This document shows, piece by piece, positions 1 through 6,226 of a DNA stretch of 6,717 nucleotides. The translations under genes and the position numbers were made by a program. The notes below the pieces were generated by a model. It saw nothing but the letters and a program-made list of their open reading frames with translations. It ran no database searches and had not been told where the DNA came from. The stretch's first letter is position 1, and every line of letters begins with the position of its first letter. This DNA comes from an uncultured Actinomycetes bacterium (GTDB lineage: Bacteria > Actinomycetota > Actinomycetes > Mycobacteriales > Mycobacteriaceae), in NCBI GenBank assembly GCA_903911165.1, contig CAIWCQ010000105.1:1-6717 (forward strand), given 5' to 3'.

Positions 1-112
1 TCCGCGCCGAACAGGCACGGGGTTGCCGTGGCTCCCGACCGCACCGACGCCTCCGCTGCCCCGCCACCAGCATGCCGCCCAAGGGCTGACGTCAACCAGT
101 CCTGTTCGACGT

Positions 113-127
113 GTTGACGCCGTCAAC
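113..127. repeat. 15-bp inverted repeat GTTGACG-C-CGTCAAC
   Basis: The two 7-bp arms are perfect reverse complements around a single central base. The half-site GTCAAC recurs in direct orientation at 91-96 and again at 276-281. This is a shape typical of a dimeric regulator site, or of accessory protein sites in an attachment region. No adjacent gene shows which, so the function is unknown. Confidence 0.4.
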
Positions 128-219
128 AACTCGCACGTTCTCCCAGGTGTTTTCGCGTCGCCTGGCGTACCTTCAGGTCGTCTGATCTCGCATTTTCCCA
201 GTTCAGTGCGTTTCCTAGA

Positions 220-244
220 GCGGGTTCGATTCCCGGCGGCCCTA
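220..244 (+). other. tRNA T-arm-like fragment
   Basis: The segment contains GGGTTCGATTCCC, which fits a tRNA T arm: loop TTCGATT at 225-231, with four of five stem pairs formed (220 against 236 is G-G). The next seven bases could be a 3' acceptor strand, but no complementary 5' acceptor strand, D arm or anticodon arm is found upstream, and no CCA follows. It is therefore not a working tRNA gene. It may be a fragment of a tRNA 3' end left by recombination, or chance. The flanking CCTAG (214-218) and CTAGG (242-246) form an inverted pair around it. Confidence 0.3.
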
Positions 245-358
245 GGGTGGAACAGGGCAGGGGGTCGAAACCCAGGTCAACGGCGCTGACGACCAAGGGA
301 AATCATCAGGGCTCCAACCGCCACGGGCCGCTGAAGTCGCCTCAACCGGCCTCCCGCG

Positions 359-378
359 TGCCCACAATCTGCCCACAA
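359..378. repeat. Direct repeat pair TGCCCACAA, 11-bp period
   Basis: TGCCCACAA occurs at 359-367 and exactly again at 370-378, so the repeat period is 11 bp, about one helical turn. The pair lies roughly 90 bp from the tRNA-Ser 3' end copy. Tyrosine integrases bind short direct repeats (arm-type sites) near their attachment core, and spacing and position fit that role. My assignment as integrase arm sites is inference, since no integrase gene is in the window. Confidence 0.45.
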
Positions 379-438
379 CTCACTCGCAGTTACACATAAA
401 TGCCGTGATCTCCGGTGATGAATATTCGCACTTCAGCC

Positions 439-465
439 CGTGTATGGTCGCTTGACCACGACACG
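439..465. other. Hairpin next to tRNA-Ser fragment
   Basis: An outer 5-bp stem (CGTGT at 439-443, ACACG at 461-465) encloses a 1/2-base internal loop and an inner perfect 5-bp stem (TGGTC at 445-449, GACCA at 454-458) with the tetraloop GCTT. No T-run follows, so it is a poor intrinsic terminator. It ends three bases before the tRNA-Ser-like segment and does not fit a tRNA-Ser variable arm in spacing. It could mark a recombinase or excisionase region, or be a folded RNA element. Confidence 0.4.
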
Positions 466-468
466 ATG

Positions 469-496
469 GAGGTTTCAAATCCCTCCGCCACCGCCA
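469..496 (+). other. tRNA-Ser 3' end copy, putative attachment site
   Basis: The segment reads as the last 28 bases of a serine tRNA gene: T stem 469-473 with 481-485, T loop TTCAAAT at 474-480, 3' acceptor strand CGCCACC at 486-492, discriminator G493 and encoded CCA at 494-496. Four of five T-stem pairs form. The conserved G53-C61 pair is lost because position 473 is T. The upstream half of a tRNA is absent: no D or anticodon arm can be built. Such isolated 3' ends are the usual product of integration by tyrosine integrases into tRNA genes, where the element restores the gene on one side and leaves the displaced 3' end on the other. By that geometry the element lies to the left and host DNA begins to the right. 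Confidence 0.6.
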
Positions 497-530
497 TCTT
501 CACCCGGCCGTTCTGCCTCCTTCGCGCGAC

Positions 531-550
531 GACGCGGGACGACGCGGGAC
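531..550. repeat. Tandem 10-bp repeat GACGCGGGAC x2
   Basis: GACGCGGGAC is repeated twice without a gap, followed by GAC that begins a third copy. It spans about -45 to -26 relative to the proposed start of the MFS gene, where a -35 element or an operator would sit. It may be a regulator site controlling the exporter, or simply replication slippage in GC-rich DNA. Confidence 0.45.
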
Positions 551-563
551 GACACTGCCGGAC

Positions 564-576
564 TAACATCGCTGGG
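564..576 (+). promoter_or_regulatory. -10 box and leaderless start of the MFS gene
   Basis: TAACAT at 564-569 fits the mycobacterial -10 pattern TAnnnT. Counting its last base as -7 puts +1 exactly on the G of the GTG codon at 576. No Shine-Dalgarno sequence lies in front of that codon. Together these suggest a leaderless mRNA, a common arrangement in mycobacteria. No good -35 hexamer is visible; the tandem repeat occupies that place. Confidence 0.5.
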
Positions 577-2081
577 TGCGGCAGCAAGAACAGGTCACCG
601 GCTCAGCTGCCGTTATGGCAACGCTGGCCATGGGCCTGGGTAGCGCCGTCGTCCTGGGTGATCTGAGAATCCTCTCGGCGAACATCTCCCTCATTCGCAC
701 CGGCCTGCAGTTGTCCAACAGCATGGCCATCATCGTGTCGTCGCTGGCCACCCTGACCCTGGCCGCCTCGGTGTTGGGGGCCGGCGTGCTGGGCGACCGG
801 TACGGGATGAGACGAATGTTCCTAGTCGGCGCATCCGGCGCGGTGGTGTTCGGGCTGCTCGGGGCCGTCGCGCCCAACGTCGTCGTGCTGTTGATCGCCC
901 GGGCCGGGATCGGGGTGGCGGGCGCGTTTGTGAGCGCCCTGTCGCTGGGCATTATGAACGCGGTCTTCCCGCCCGACAGGCGCGCGATCGCGATCGCATG
1001 GTTTCTCGCCGTGATCTATGTCCTCGGTGTGCTTCCGGGAACGGCGGGTGGGCTGCTGGCCGAACGCCTCGGATGGCGCGCCGGAGCGCTCGTCACACCC
1101 GTCCTGGCGATCATTGTTGTGGCGATCACCGTGCGTTACGTGCCGGAGACGCACCGTTCGCACCGCGGCATCGACGTTCTCGGACTGCTACTGGTGGCCG
1201 TCGCACTCGTGGGCGTGATGTACGGCACGGCCCAGTTGAACAGCGGAGTGCACCCCGGCGCCATCGCACCACTGCTTGTCGGGATCATCGCGGGCACCGC
1301 GTTCCTGTGGTGGGAATCGCGCAGCGACCATCCAGCGCTGGATCTGGGGATCTTCCGATCGCGCAGGTTCACCGCCGCGGTGACCGCGGGCGCCGCCAAC
1401 AATCTGGTGCAGGGCGGATCCGGGATCATGATCATCTTCTACCTGGTGGTCATCCGTGATCAACCGACCTGGATCGTCGCCGTCCTGATGATCCCGGCAA
1501 CGTTGTTGTCCGCCTTGGCCGCCCTCGGCGCCGGCCGGGTCGCGGCCCGGATCGGGGACTGCGCCGTCCTCGTGGCGGGCCTGTCGGTTCTGGCAGTAAG
1601 CCTACTGTTGCGACTGTTGTTTGGGCTGGACACCCCGATCGTCGCAGTCGGGGCCGTGATGGCGCTGATGATGGTCGGCGGCGCGATCGTGCAGACACCG
1701 CAGACGACGGTGATGATGTCCAGTGCGCCGCCGGAACTTGGCGGCGTGGTCTCGGCAGTCAAAGCCGCGGTGGGGTCAAGCTTCAACGGTTTGGGTTCGT
1801 CGCTGTTCGCAATGGTCGCGATCGCCGCGTCCTACCTCGACCTCGGTACGGACCTGGCGGGCACCGGTATCACCGCCGAACAGGCAGGTGCGCTCCTGAG
1901 TGCCGGGGATTCCGCGCCGATCGGCCCGGCACTGGACCCGGCCCGCACGCAGTGGGTGATCTCCGAGGCGACCTCCAGTGTGCTCGAGGCGGCGGACGCG
2001 ATGAATGTGCTGATGGCACTGATTGCCCTGGGTGCCGCCGCGGCCGTGCTGGTTCTGTTTCGGCGCACATCACCGCATTGA
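576..2081 (+). CDS. MFS drug:proton antiporter, DHA2 (EmrB/QacA) type
   Basis: This 501-residue inner-membrane protein is built of hydrophobic segments along its whole length, fitting the 14-helix DHA2 branch of the major facilitator superfamily, which exports drugs or other small amphipathic molecules using the proton gradient. Motif A is clear in the loop after helix 2 (GAGVLGDRYGMRRM, about 68-81). The link after helix 6 (RYVPETHRSHRGIDVLG, 187-203) and the segment PALDLGIFRSRRF (253-265) are typical of DHA2 members. Two features depart from the family. The antiporter motif C has PG (154-155) where GP is usual before xxGG. Helix 1 has Arg31 two residues after the expected Asp29. The GTG start has no ribosome site but sits at the predicted transcription start. 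Its substrate cannot be told from sequence. A separate promoter follows its stop codon, so it is probably not co-transcribed with the next gene as the main mode. Confidence 0.9.
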   Translation: MRQQEQVTGSAAVMATLAMGLGSAVVLGDLRILSANISLIRTGLQLSNSMAIIVSSLATLTLAASVLGAGVLGDRYGMRRMFLVGASGAVVFGLLGAVAPNVVVLLIARAGIGVAGAFVSALSLGIMNAVFPPDRRAIAIAWFLAVIYVLGVLPGTAGGLLAERLGWRAGALVTPVLAIIVVAITVRYVPETHRSHRGIDVLGLLLVAVALVGVMYGTAQLNSGVHPGAIAPLLVGIIAGTAFLWWESRSDHPALDLGIFRSRRFTAAVTAGAANNLVQGGSGIMIIFYLVVIRDQPTWIVAVLMIPATLLSALAALGAGRVAARIGDCAVLVAGLSVLAVSLLLRLLFGLDTPIVAVGAVMALMMVGGAIVQTPQTTVMMSSAPPELGGVVSAVKAAVGSSFNGLGSSLFAMVAIAASYLDLGTDLAGTGITAEQAGALLSAGDSAPIGPALDPARTQWVISEATSSVLEAADAMNVLMALIALGAAAAVLVLFRRTSPH

Positions 2082-2106
2082 CGTGGCAGACCCCCGCAGC
2101 TATGGT
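2078..2106 (+). promoter_or_regulatory. Sigma-A-like promoter for the secreted propeller gene
   Basis: TTGACG (2078-2083) and TATGGT (2101-2106) are separated by exactly 17 bp, close to the vegetative mycobacterial consensus. The predicted start point is near 2113, giving a 5' leader of about 45 bases. The -35 box overlaps the TGA stop of the MFS gene (2079-2081), so the two transcription units are packed without spare DNA. No operator-like repeat is seen around it. Confidence 0.65.
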
Positions 2107-2146
2107 TAGGAGCAACCTCAGCAAAATTTCAGCTATTCGCGGTCAC

Positions 2147-2151
2147 GGGAG
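2147..2151 (+). promoter_or_regulatory. Ribosome binding site GGGAG
   Basis: GGGAG lies six bases before the ATG at 2158 and fixes that codon as the start of the propeller gene. The residues that follow immediately form a signal peptide, which agrees with this choice. Confidence 0.65.
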
Positions 2152-2157
2152 TAATCG

Positions 2158-4761
2158 ATGTCGGTCAAGCGGTCGGGTGCGCGCGCTGGAGCAGCAGCTT
2201 TCGCCGTCGGCCTTGCACTTTCCTCGGCACCCGGCGCGGGGATCGCTGCCGCAGCCCCCAGCGAAGACGACTCCTCGTCGGTGTCGGCGCCGAAGTCGGG
2301 TGGTCCAGCAAACCCAACGAGAGCGTCGGGATCCGGTGATGCGGAGCAGTCACCGGCACCCGGCAGGCGGGCTACGCGGCGGGGCCTGAGCCCGGCGACG
2401 GACCCGGCCGCGAGCGCCGAGCCGATTAGCGTGCGGCGCGCCGGTCCGGCCGATTCCGATCCCACACCCAAACCCGCGACGGTCGGCAGCCAGCTTCAGC
2501 AGGTTTCGCCAGCCGCCGCGAGCAGTCCCGTCGGCCCGGGAAACCTTCCGTCGGTGTTCACGCCGTCGCTTCCGGCACTCACCCCGGCAGCCGCGATCGC
2601 TTCCGCGCTTCCCGCCCGCACACCGGCCCGGGCTGTGCGTGCCACGCGCACCGCGCAGGCCGCCACGGTCCGGCCCGCGGCCGACCCGGCGTTGGCGATG
2701 GGCACGATGCTCGCCGGGTTCCTCACCTCGTCCACCAACTGGGTCTCCGGGTTGCCGGCCAATCCGGTCAGTGACTTGCTCGAAGGCGCACTGCTGCTGG
2801 TCCGCCGGACGCTGATCAATCTGTTCCCCGAGCTGAATCCCGGACAGACAACCGGCCAGGGCGCAACCACGGCCACCGGCGCGTACTACACCGACGCGGA
2901 ATTGCGCGACTATCTGCTGGGCCTGGCCATGCAGCAGTACGGCAGCCTCTTCGGTCAGACCGTCCCGGTGTACGGCAACGGCGGACCGTGGCCGGACTAC
3001 TACTACCTCAAGATGGACGGTGTCCTCCCCAGCACTGGGACCACCTCGGGAACCAACACTCAGGTCAACGGTGTCGACGAGGCAGACTTCGTCGAAACCG
3101 ACGGCCAGTACCTCTACGTTGCCCACAACGGGCAGTTGCAGATCGTCGGCGCCGACCTGACAGTCGCCTACCAGACGTCGCTGTCCGGAAACGTCGTCGG
3201 CCAGTTCCTGGCAGGTGACCGGCTGACGGTGATCACCCAATCGGGCTACAGCTGGTACGGCCCCATGGTGCGGATGGCCTGGGGCCCGTGGTGGGCGATC
3301 GACCCGCAGACCACGGTGACGGTGTACGACGTCACCGATCGAACCGCGCCGACGGTGGTGACGCAGACGATGTTCGACGGTCGCTACCAGGAGGCGCGGT
3401 CCGTCGACGGTGTGGTGTACCTGGTGCTGCAGCGGGGATTGGATCTGCCGGCGCCGAGCTACACCGATACCCCGGTCACGCCGGATACTTCTGAGCCTGT
3501 CGACGGCCAGGCCGACCTCCTCATGAAGCCGGGGCGCTGGGAACCCACCATCACCGCCTACCGGACCTATGAGACCTGGGACCAGTACGTTGCGCGGGTG
3601 GGCGATGAGATTGTGGGACTGTCCCTGCCGCACGCCTACAGCGTTGATGCCGAAGGGAATTCGGTAGACCTCGGCGTCGTCGCCGGTGCAACCGACATCG
3701 TGCGCCCGCATACCGGAGGCGCGCAGTCGGTGCTGACACTGGTGTCGGTGGACTCGTCCTCGTCGGGTTCGGCCTTCGCCGACAGCGTGGGCGCCATGGT
3801 GGCCTCCGGGAACAACACCGTCTACATGACCCAGGGCGCAATGTACGTGGGCACCCAGGAGTACCAGTACACCGATACCGGGTCGTCCGACAACACCCGC
3901 ATCGACCGGTTCGTCATTGCCGGCACGCAGGTCGCATGGCAGGCCAGTGGTGTGGTCTCCGGCACCCTGCTCAATCAGTTCGCGATGGAAGAACACGACG
4001 GCTACCTCAATGTCGCGACGCACACCAACGCTTCCCAGTTGATCAACGGCACCTGGACCACTCGGAACGACAACGGTGTCTACGTGCTCGACACCGCCGG
4101 TGACACCCTCGACGTGGTAGGGAGCCTCACCGGTTTGGCGCCGGGCGAGCATCTGTATGCGGCCCGGTTCGTCGGGGACACCGCATACCTGGTCACCTTC
4201 TTGCAAACCGATCCGTTGTTCGCCATCGATCTCAGTGATCCGACTGCCCCCACCCTGCTGGGCGAACTGATCATTCCGGGCTTCTCCAACTACCTGCAGT
4301 CCGTGGGTGAGGGTCTGCTGCTGGGCATCGGTCAGGAGCGCGAGGCCGGCAGTTGGAACACCAACGTGCACGCCACGCTGTTCGACGTGAGTGATCCGAC
4401 GAAGCTCACCGAGATCACCCGGCAGTTCCTGACCGAAAACACCCAGTGGTCGTCCTCGGATGCGCAGTTCGACCACCACGCACTGCTCTACTCCGCCGAG
4501 GACGGGCTACTTGTCGTGCCGGTCTACGCCAGCGGCTACGACCCGCAGACCGGTGTCTACCGGTCCGAGCAACTACTGAAGGTCATGCGCGTCACCGCGA
4601 GCGGGATCGAAGTGCTCGGCGAGATCCGCACCGATCAGTCGGTGTTCCGGACCGTGCGCATCGGCGACGTGCTCTACGCGATCTCCGACACGTCGGTGAC
4701 GGCCTACAACATCAGCGACCTCACCCAGATAGGCAGTAGCGCCGCGCCGGCCTTGGTCTAA
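2158..4761 (+). CDS. Secreted protein with C-terminal beta-propeller domain
   Basis: The 867-residue product starts with a Sec signal peptide: basic residues 4-9, a hydrophobic core 11-24 and an AAA-AP cleavage site near 32/33, giving a mature end in Ala-Pro as is common in mycobacterial exported proteins. There is no twin-Arg Tat motif. Residues 34-180 are rich in Ala, Pro, Ser and Thr and probably disordered, suited to crossing the cell wall. A hydrophobic and basic segment (about 203-234, with ALLLVRRTL at 211-219) follows. From about 240 onward it matches the beta-propeller family known as Beta_propel (COG4880): TNTQVNGVDEADFVETDG (299-316), NQFAMEEHDGYLNVAT (606-621), RFVGDTAYLVTFLQTDPLFA (670-689), PGFSNYL (707-713) and FDHHALLY (771-778). 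Repeated YDVTDRTAP-like and DLSDPTAPTLLG-like blades fit the fold. No catalytic residues are recognisable and the function of the family is unknown; a binding or scaffolding role in the envelope is inference. It has its own promoter and likely leads an operon with the acyltransferase. Confidence 0.88.
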   Translation: MSVKRSGARAGAAAFAVGLALSSAPGAGIAAAAPSEDDSSSVSAPKSGGPANPTRASGSGDAEQSPAPGRRATRRGLSPATDPAASAEPISVRRAGPADSDPTPKPATVGSQLQQVSPAAASSPVGPGNLPSVFTPSLPALTPAAAIASALPARTPARAVRATRTAQAATVRPAADPALAMGTMLAGFLTSSTNWVSGLPANPVSDLLEGALLLVRRTLINLFPELNPGQTTGQGATTATGAYYTDAELRDYLLGLAMQQYGSLFGQTVPVYGNGGPWPDYYYLKMDGVLPSTGTTSGTNTQVNGVDEADFVETDGQYLYVAHNGQLQIVGADLTVAYQTSLSGNVVGQFLAGDRLTVITQSGYSWYGPMVRMAWGPWWAIDPQTTVTVYDVTDRTAPTVVTQTMFDGRYQEARSVDGVVYLVLQRGLDLPAPSYTDTPVTPDTSEPVDGQADLLMKPGRWEPTITAYRTYETWDQYVARVGDEIVGLSLPHAYSVDAEGNSVDLGVVAGATDIVRPHTGGAQSVLTLVSVDSSSSGSAFADSVGAMVASGNNTVYMTQGAMYVGTQEYQYTDTGSSDNTRIDRFVIAGTQVAWQASGVVSGTLLNQFAMEEHDGYLNVATHTNASQLINGTWTTRNDNGVYVLDTAGDTLDVVGSLTGLAPGEHLYAARFVGDTAYLVTFLQTDPLFAIDLSDPTAPTLLGELIIPGFSNYLQSVGEGLLLGIGQEREAGSWNTNVHATLFDVSDPTKLTEITRQFLTENTQWSSSDAQFDHHALLYSAEDGLLVVPVYASGYDPQTGVYRSEQLLKVMRVTASGIEVLGEIRTDQSVFRTVRIGDVLYAISDTSVTAYNISDLTQIGSSAAPALV

Positions 4762-4776
4762 CCTCAAGGGGGAACG

Positions 4777-4782
4777 AGGGGG
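4777..4782 (+). promoter_or_regulatory. Ribosome binding site AGGGGG
   Basis: A strong purine run lies seven bases before the GTG at 4790 and decides that start for the acyltransferase gene. It falls in the 28-base gap after the propeller stop codon. Confidence 0.65.
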
Positions 4783-4789
4783 TCGACGG

Positions 4790-6223
4790 GTGGAACTGAT
4801 AGCCCCGCTGGATCTGATGTTCCTGCTCAGCGAATCACGCGAACATCCGATGCACGTCGCCGGGCTGCAGGTCTTCGAGCCGCCGGAGGGCGCCGGACCC
4901 GAGTACGTCCGGGACATTTATCAGGATCTGGTCGTGCGCGACGATGTCAGCCGGACCTTTCGGAAGCACCCCGCCGAACTCCTGGGCGGCGTCGCCAACC
5001 TCACCTGGGCCTTCGACCGCGATCTCGACTTGGAGTACCACCTGCGGCGCTCGGCGCTGCCGTCGCCCGGCCGGGTCCGCGAACTGCTTGAGTTGACCTC
5101 GCGGTTGCACGGAACGCTGCTCGACCGTCACCGTCCGCTGTGGGAAACCCACCTCGTCGAAGGCCTCAACGACGGCCGCTTCGCGGTCTACACCAAGATT
5201 CATCACGCCCTCGTCGATGGTGTCAGCGCCATGCTGGCGATGCGACGGGCCTTGTCCGCCGACCCGCAGAACCGCGACATGCGAGTTACCTGGGGCACCA
5301 ATGAGCGCCCGCGGGCTGACGCTAGCCCGGGTTCATCCCTGCTCGGCGATCTCGCGCAGCTCGGCCGGTCGGCTGTCGGCTTCGGCCCGTCGGTGCTCAA
5401 CCTCGCCCGCAGAGGCTTCATGGAGCAGCAGTTGACGCTGCCGTTCGGCGCACCGAGGACCATCTTGAACGTTCCGATCGGCGGCGCGCGGCGCTGCGCG
5501 GCGCAGTCCTGGCCGATGGAACGAGTGATGGCGATCAAGAAAGCCGCCGGCGTCACCGTCAACGACGTCGTCTTGGCCATGTGCGGCGGGGCGCTGCGGG
5601 CGTACCTGATCGAGCAGAATGCGCTCCCCGATAAACCGTTGATCGCGATGGTGCCGGTGAGTCTTCGCGACGACGCCAACTCCGGTGGCGGTAACCAGGT
5701 GGGAGCGTTGCTTGCCAGTCTTGCCACCGATCTGACTGATCCGGCGAAGCGACTTGAGTCGGTGAGCGCCTCAATGCGCAGCAACAAAGAGGTATTCGCG
5801 CAGCTACCCAAAGCGCAACGAATGGCACTGTCGGTCTTCAACGTCGCGCCACTGCTGCTGGGCGCCGTCTCGCCCGCGCTGGGGGCGGCCGCTCCACCAT
5901 TCAACCTGGTGATTTCGAATGTGCCTGGTTCGCGGGATCCGTTGTACTGGAACGGCGCTCGGCTGGATGGCAACTACCCGTTCTCGATCGCACTGGACGG
6001 CCAGGCGCTCAACATCACACTGTCCAACAATGCCGACAACCTCGACTTCGGTCTGGTCGGGTGCCGACGCAGCGTGCCGAGCCTGCAACGTCTGCTCGGT
6101 CACCTTGAAGATTCACTGACCGATCTCGAGAGCGCAATGGGAACAGTGCCTAAGAAACCGGCCGCCAAGAAACCAGCGGCGCCCCGTCGCGGCCCCACCT
6201 CGTCACCCAAGCTCGCCCGCTGA
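4790..6223 (+). CDS. WS/DGAT family O-acyltransferase
   Basis: The 477-residue product belongs to the bifunctional wax ester synthase / acyl-CoA:diacylglycerol acyltransferase family, which transfers an acyl group from acyl-CoA to diacylglycerol or a fatty alcohol and so makes triacylglycerol or wax esters at the membrane or lipid bodies. The N-terminus (PLDLMFLLSESREHPMHVAG, 6-25) is the usual family opening. The catalytic HHxxxDG motif is intact as HHALVDG (138-144, second His 139 as base). PLW (116-118) precedes it, and NDVV (258-261) and SNVPGS (376-381) are the conserved structural motifs of the C-terminal half. Length is normal. The GTG start agrees with both the ribosome site and the family start. 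The last residues (about 454-477) are a Lys/Pro/Ala-rich basic tail. The gene follows the propeller gene by 28 bases and precedes tgt by three, so co-transcription is likely. Substrate preference cannot be read from sequence. Confidence 0.93.
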   Translation: MELIAPLDLMFLLSESREHPMHVAGLQVFEPPEGAGPEYVRDIYQDLVVRDDVSRTFRKHPAELLGGVANLTWAFDRDLDLEYHLRRSALPSPGRVRELLELTSRLHGTLLDRHRPLWETHLVEGLNDGRFAVYTKIHHALVDGVSAMLAMRRALSADPQNRDMRVTWGTNERPRADASPGSSLLGDLAQLGRSAVGFGPSVLNLARRGFMEQQLTLPFGAPRTILNVPIGGARRCAAQSWPMERVMAIKKAAGVTVNDVVLAMCGGALRAYLIEQNALPDKPLIAMVPVSLRDDANSGGGNQVGALLASLATDLTDPAKRLESVSASMRSNKEVFAQLPKAQRMALSVFNVAPLLLGAVSPALGAAAPPFNLVISNVPGSRDPLYWNGARLDGNYPFSIALDGQALNITLSNNADNLDFGLVGCRRSVPSLQRLLGHLEDSLTDLESAMGTVPKKPAAKKPAAPRRGPTSSPKLAR

Positions 6224-6226
6224 AAA

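Larger units (their letters stand above)
1..468. other. Gene-poor region, probable end of an integrated element
   Basis: No open frame here shows a recognisable domain, signal peptide or good ribosome binding site. One plus-strand frame is open from the left edge to the TGA at 287-289. Its Pro/Ser/Arg-rich translation resembles no family I know, and it runs straight through the tRNA-like fragment, which argues against coding. It could still be the tail of a gene that starts outside the window. The stretch holds an inverted repeat, a tRNA-like fragment, direct repeats, the palindrome GAATATTC at 420-427 and a hairpin, listed separately. Because a tRNA-Ser 3' end copy sits at 469-496 on the plus strand, the expected geometry puts the integrated DNA on this side, with the intact tRNA gene further left. 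That placement is inference. Confidence 0.4.

Noticed and set aside
175..244. A complete tRNA gene ending at the T-arm-like fragment
   Set aside because: Only four of seven acceptor pairs form with AGGTCGT at 175-181, and no D or anticodon stem can be drawn.
23..289. An 88-residue plus-strand open frame from a TTG codon
   Set aside because: It has no ribosome site or recognisable domain and runs through the tRNA-like fragment. The frame is open to the left edge, so a gene tail cannot be fully excluded.
439..465. An intrinsic terminator
   Set aside because: The hairpin has no following T-run and there is no gene directly upstream for it to end.
414..496. A complete functional tRNA-Ser gene
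   Set aside because: The 3' end is good, but there is no D arm, no seven-base anticodon loop and no proper variable arm; the hairpin in between has a four-base loop.
1..575. A CRISPR array suggested by several short repeats
   Set aside because: The repeats are 6-10 bp, differ from one another and lack regular spacers.
390..587. A 65-residue minus-strand open frame
   Set aside because: It crosses the tRNA-Ser-like end, the tandem repeat and the MFS promoter, and shows no similarity or start signal.
2350..4479. A 709-residue open frame on the minus strand
   Set aside because: It is antisense to the propeller gene, whose family motifs are unmistakable. The minus-strand translation is Arg/Gly/Val-rich with no domain, as expected from opposite-strand reading of GC-rich codons.
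5203..5973. A 256-residue minus-strand open frame
   Set aside because: It lies antisense within the acyltransferase, which has all its catalytic and structural motifs in the plus frame.
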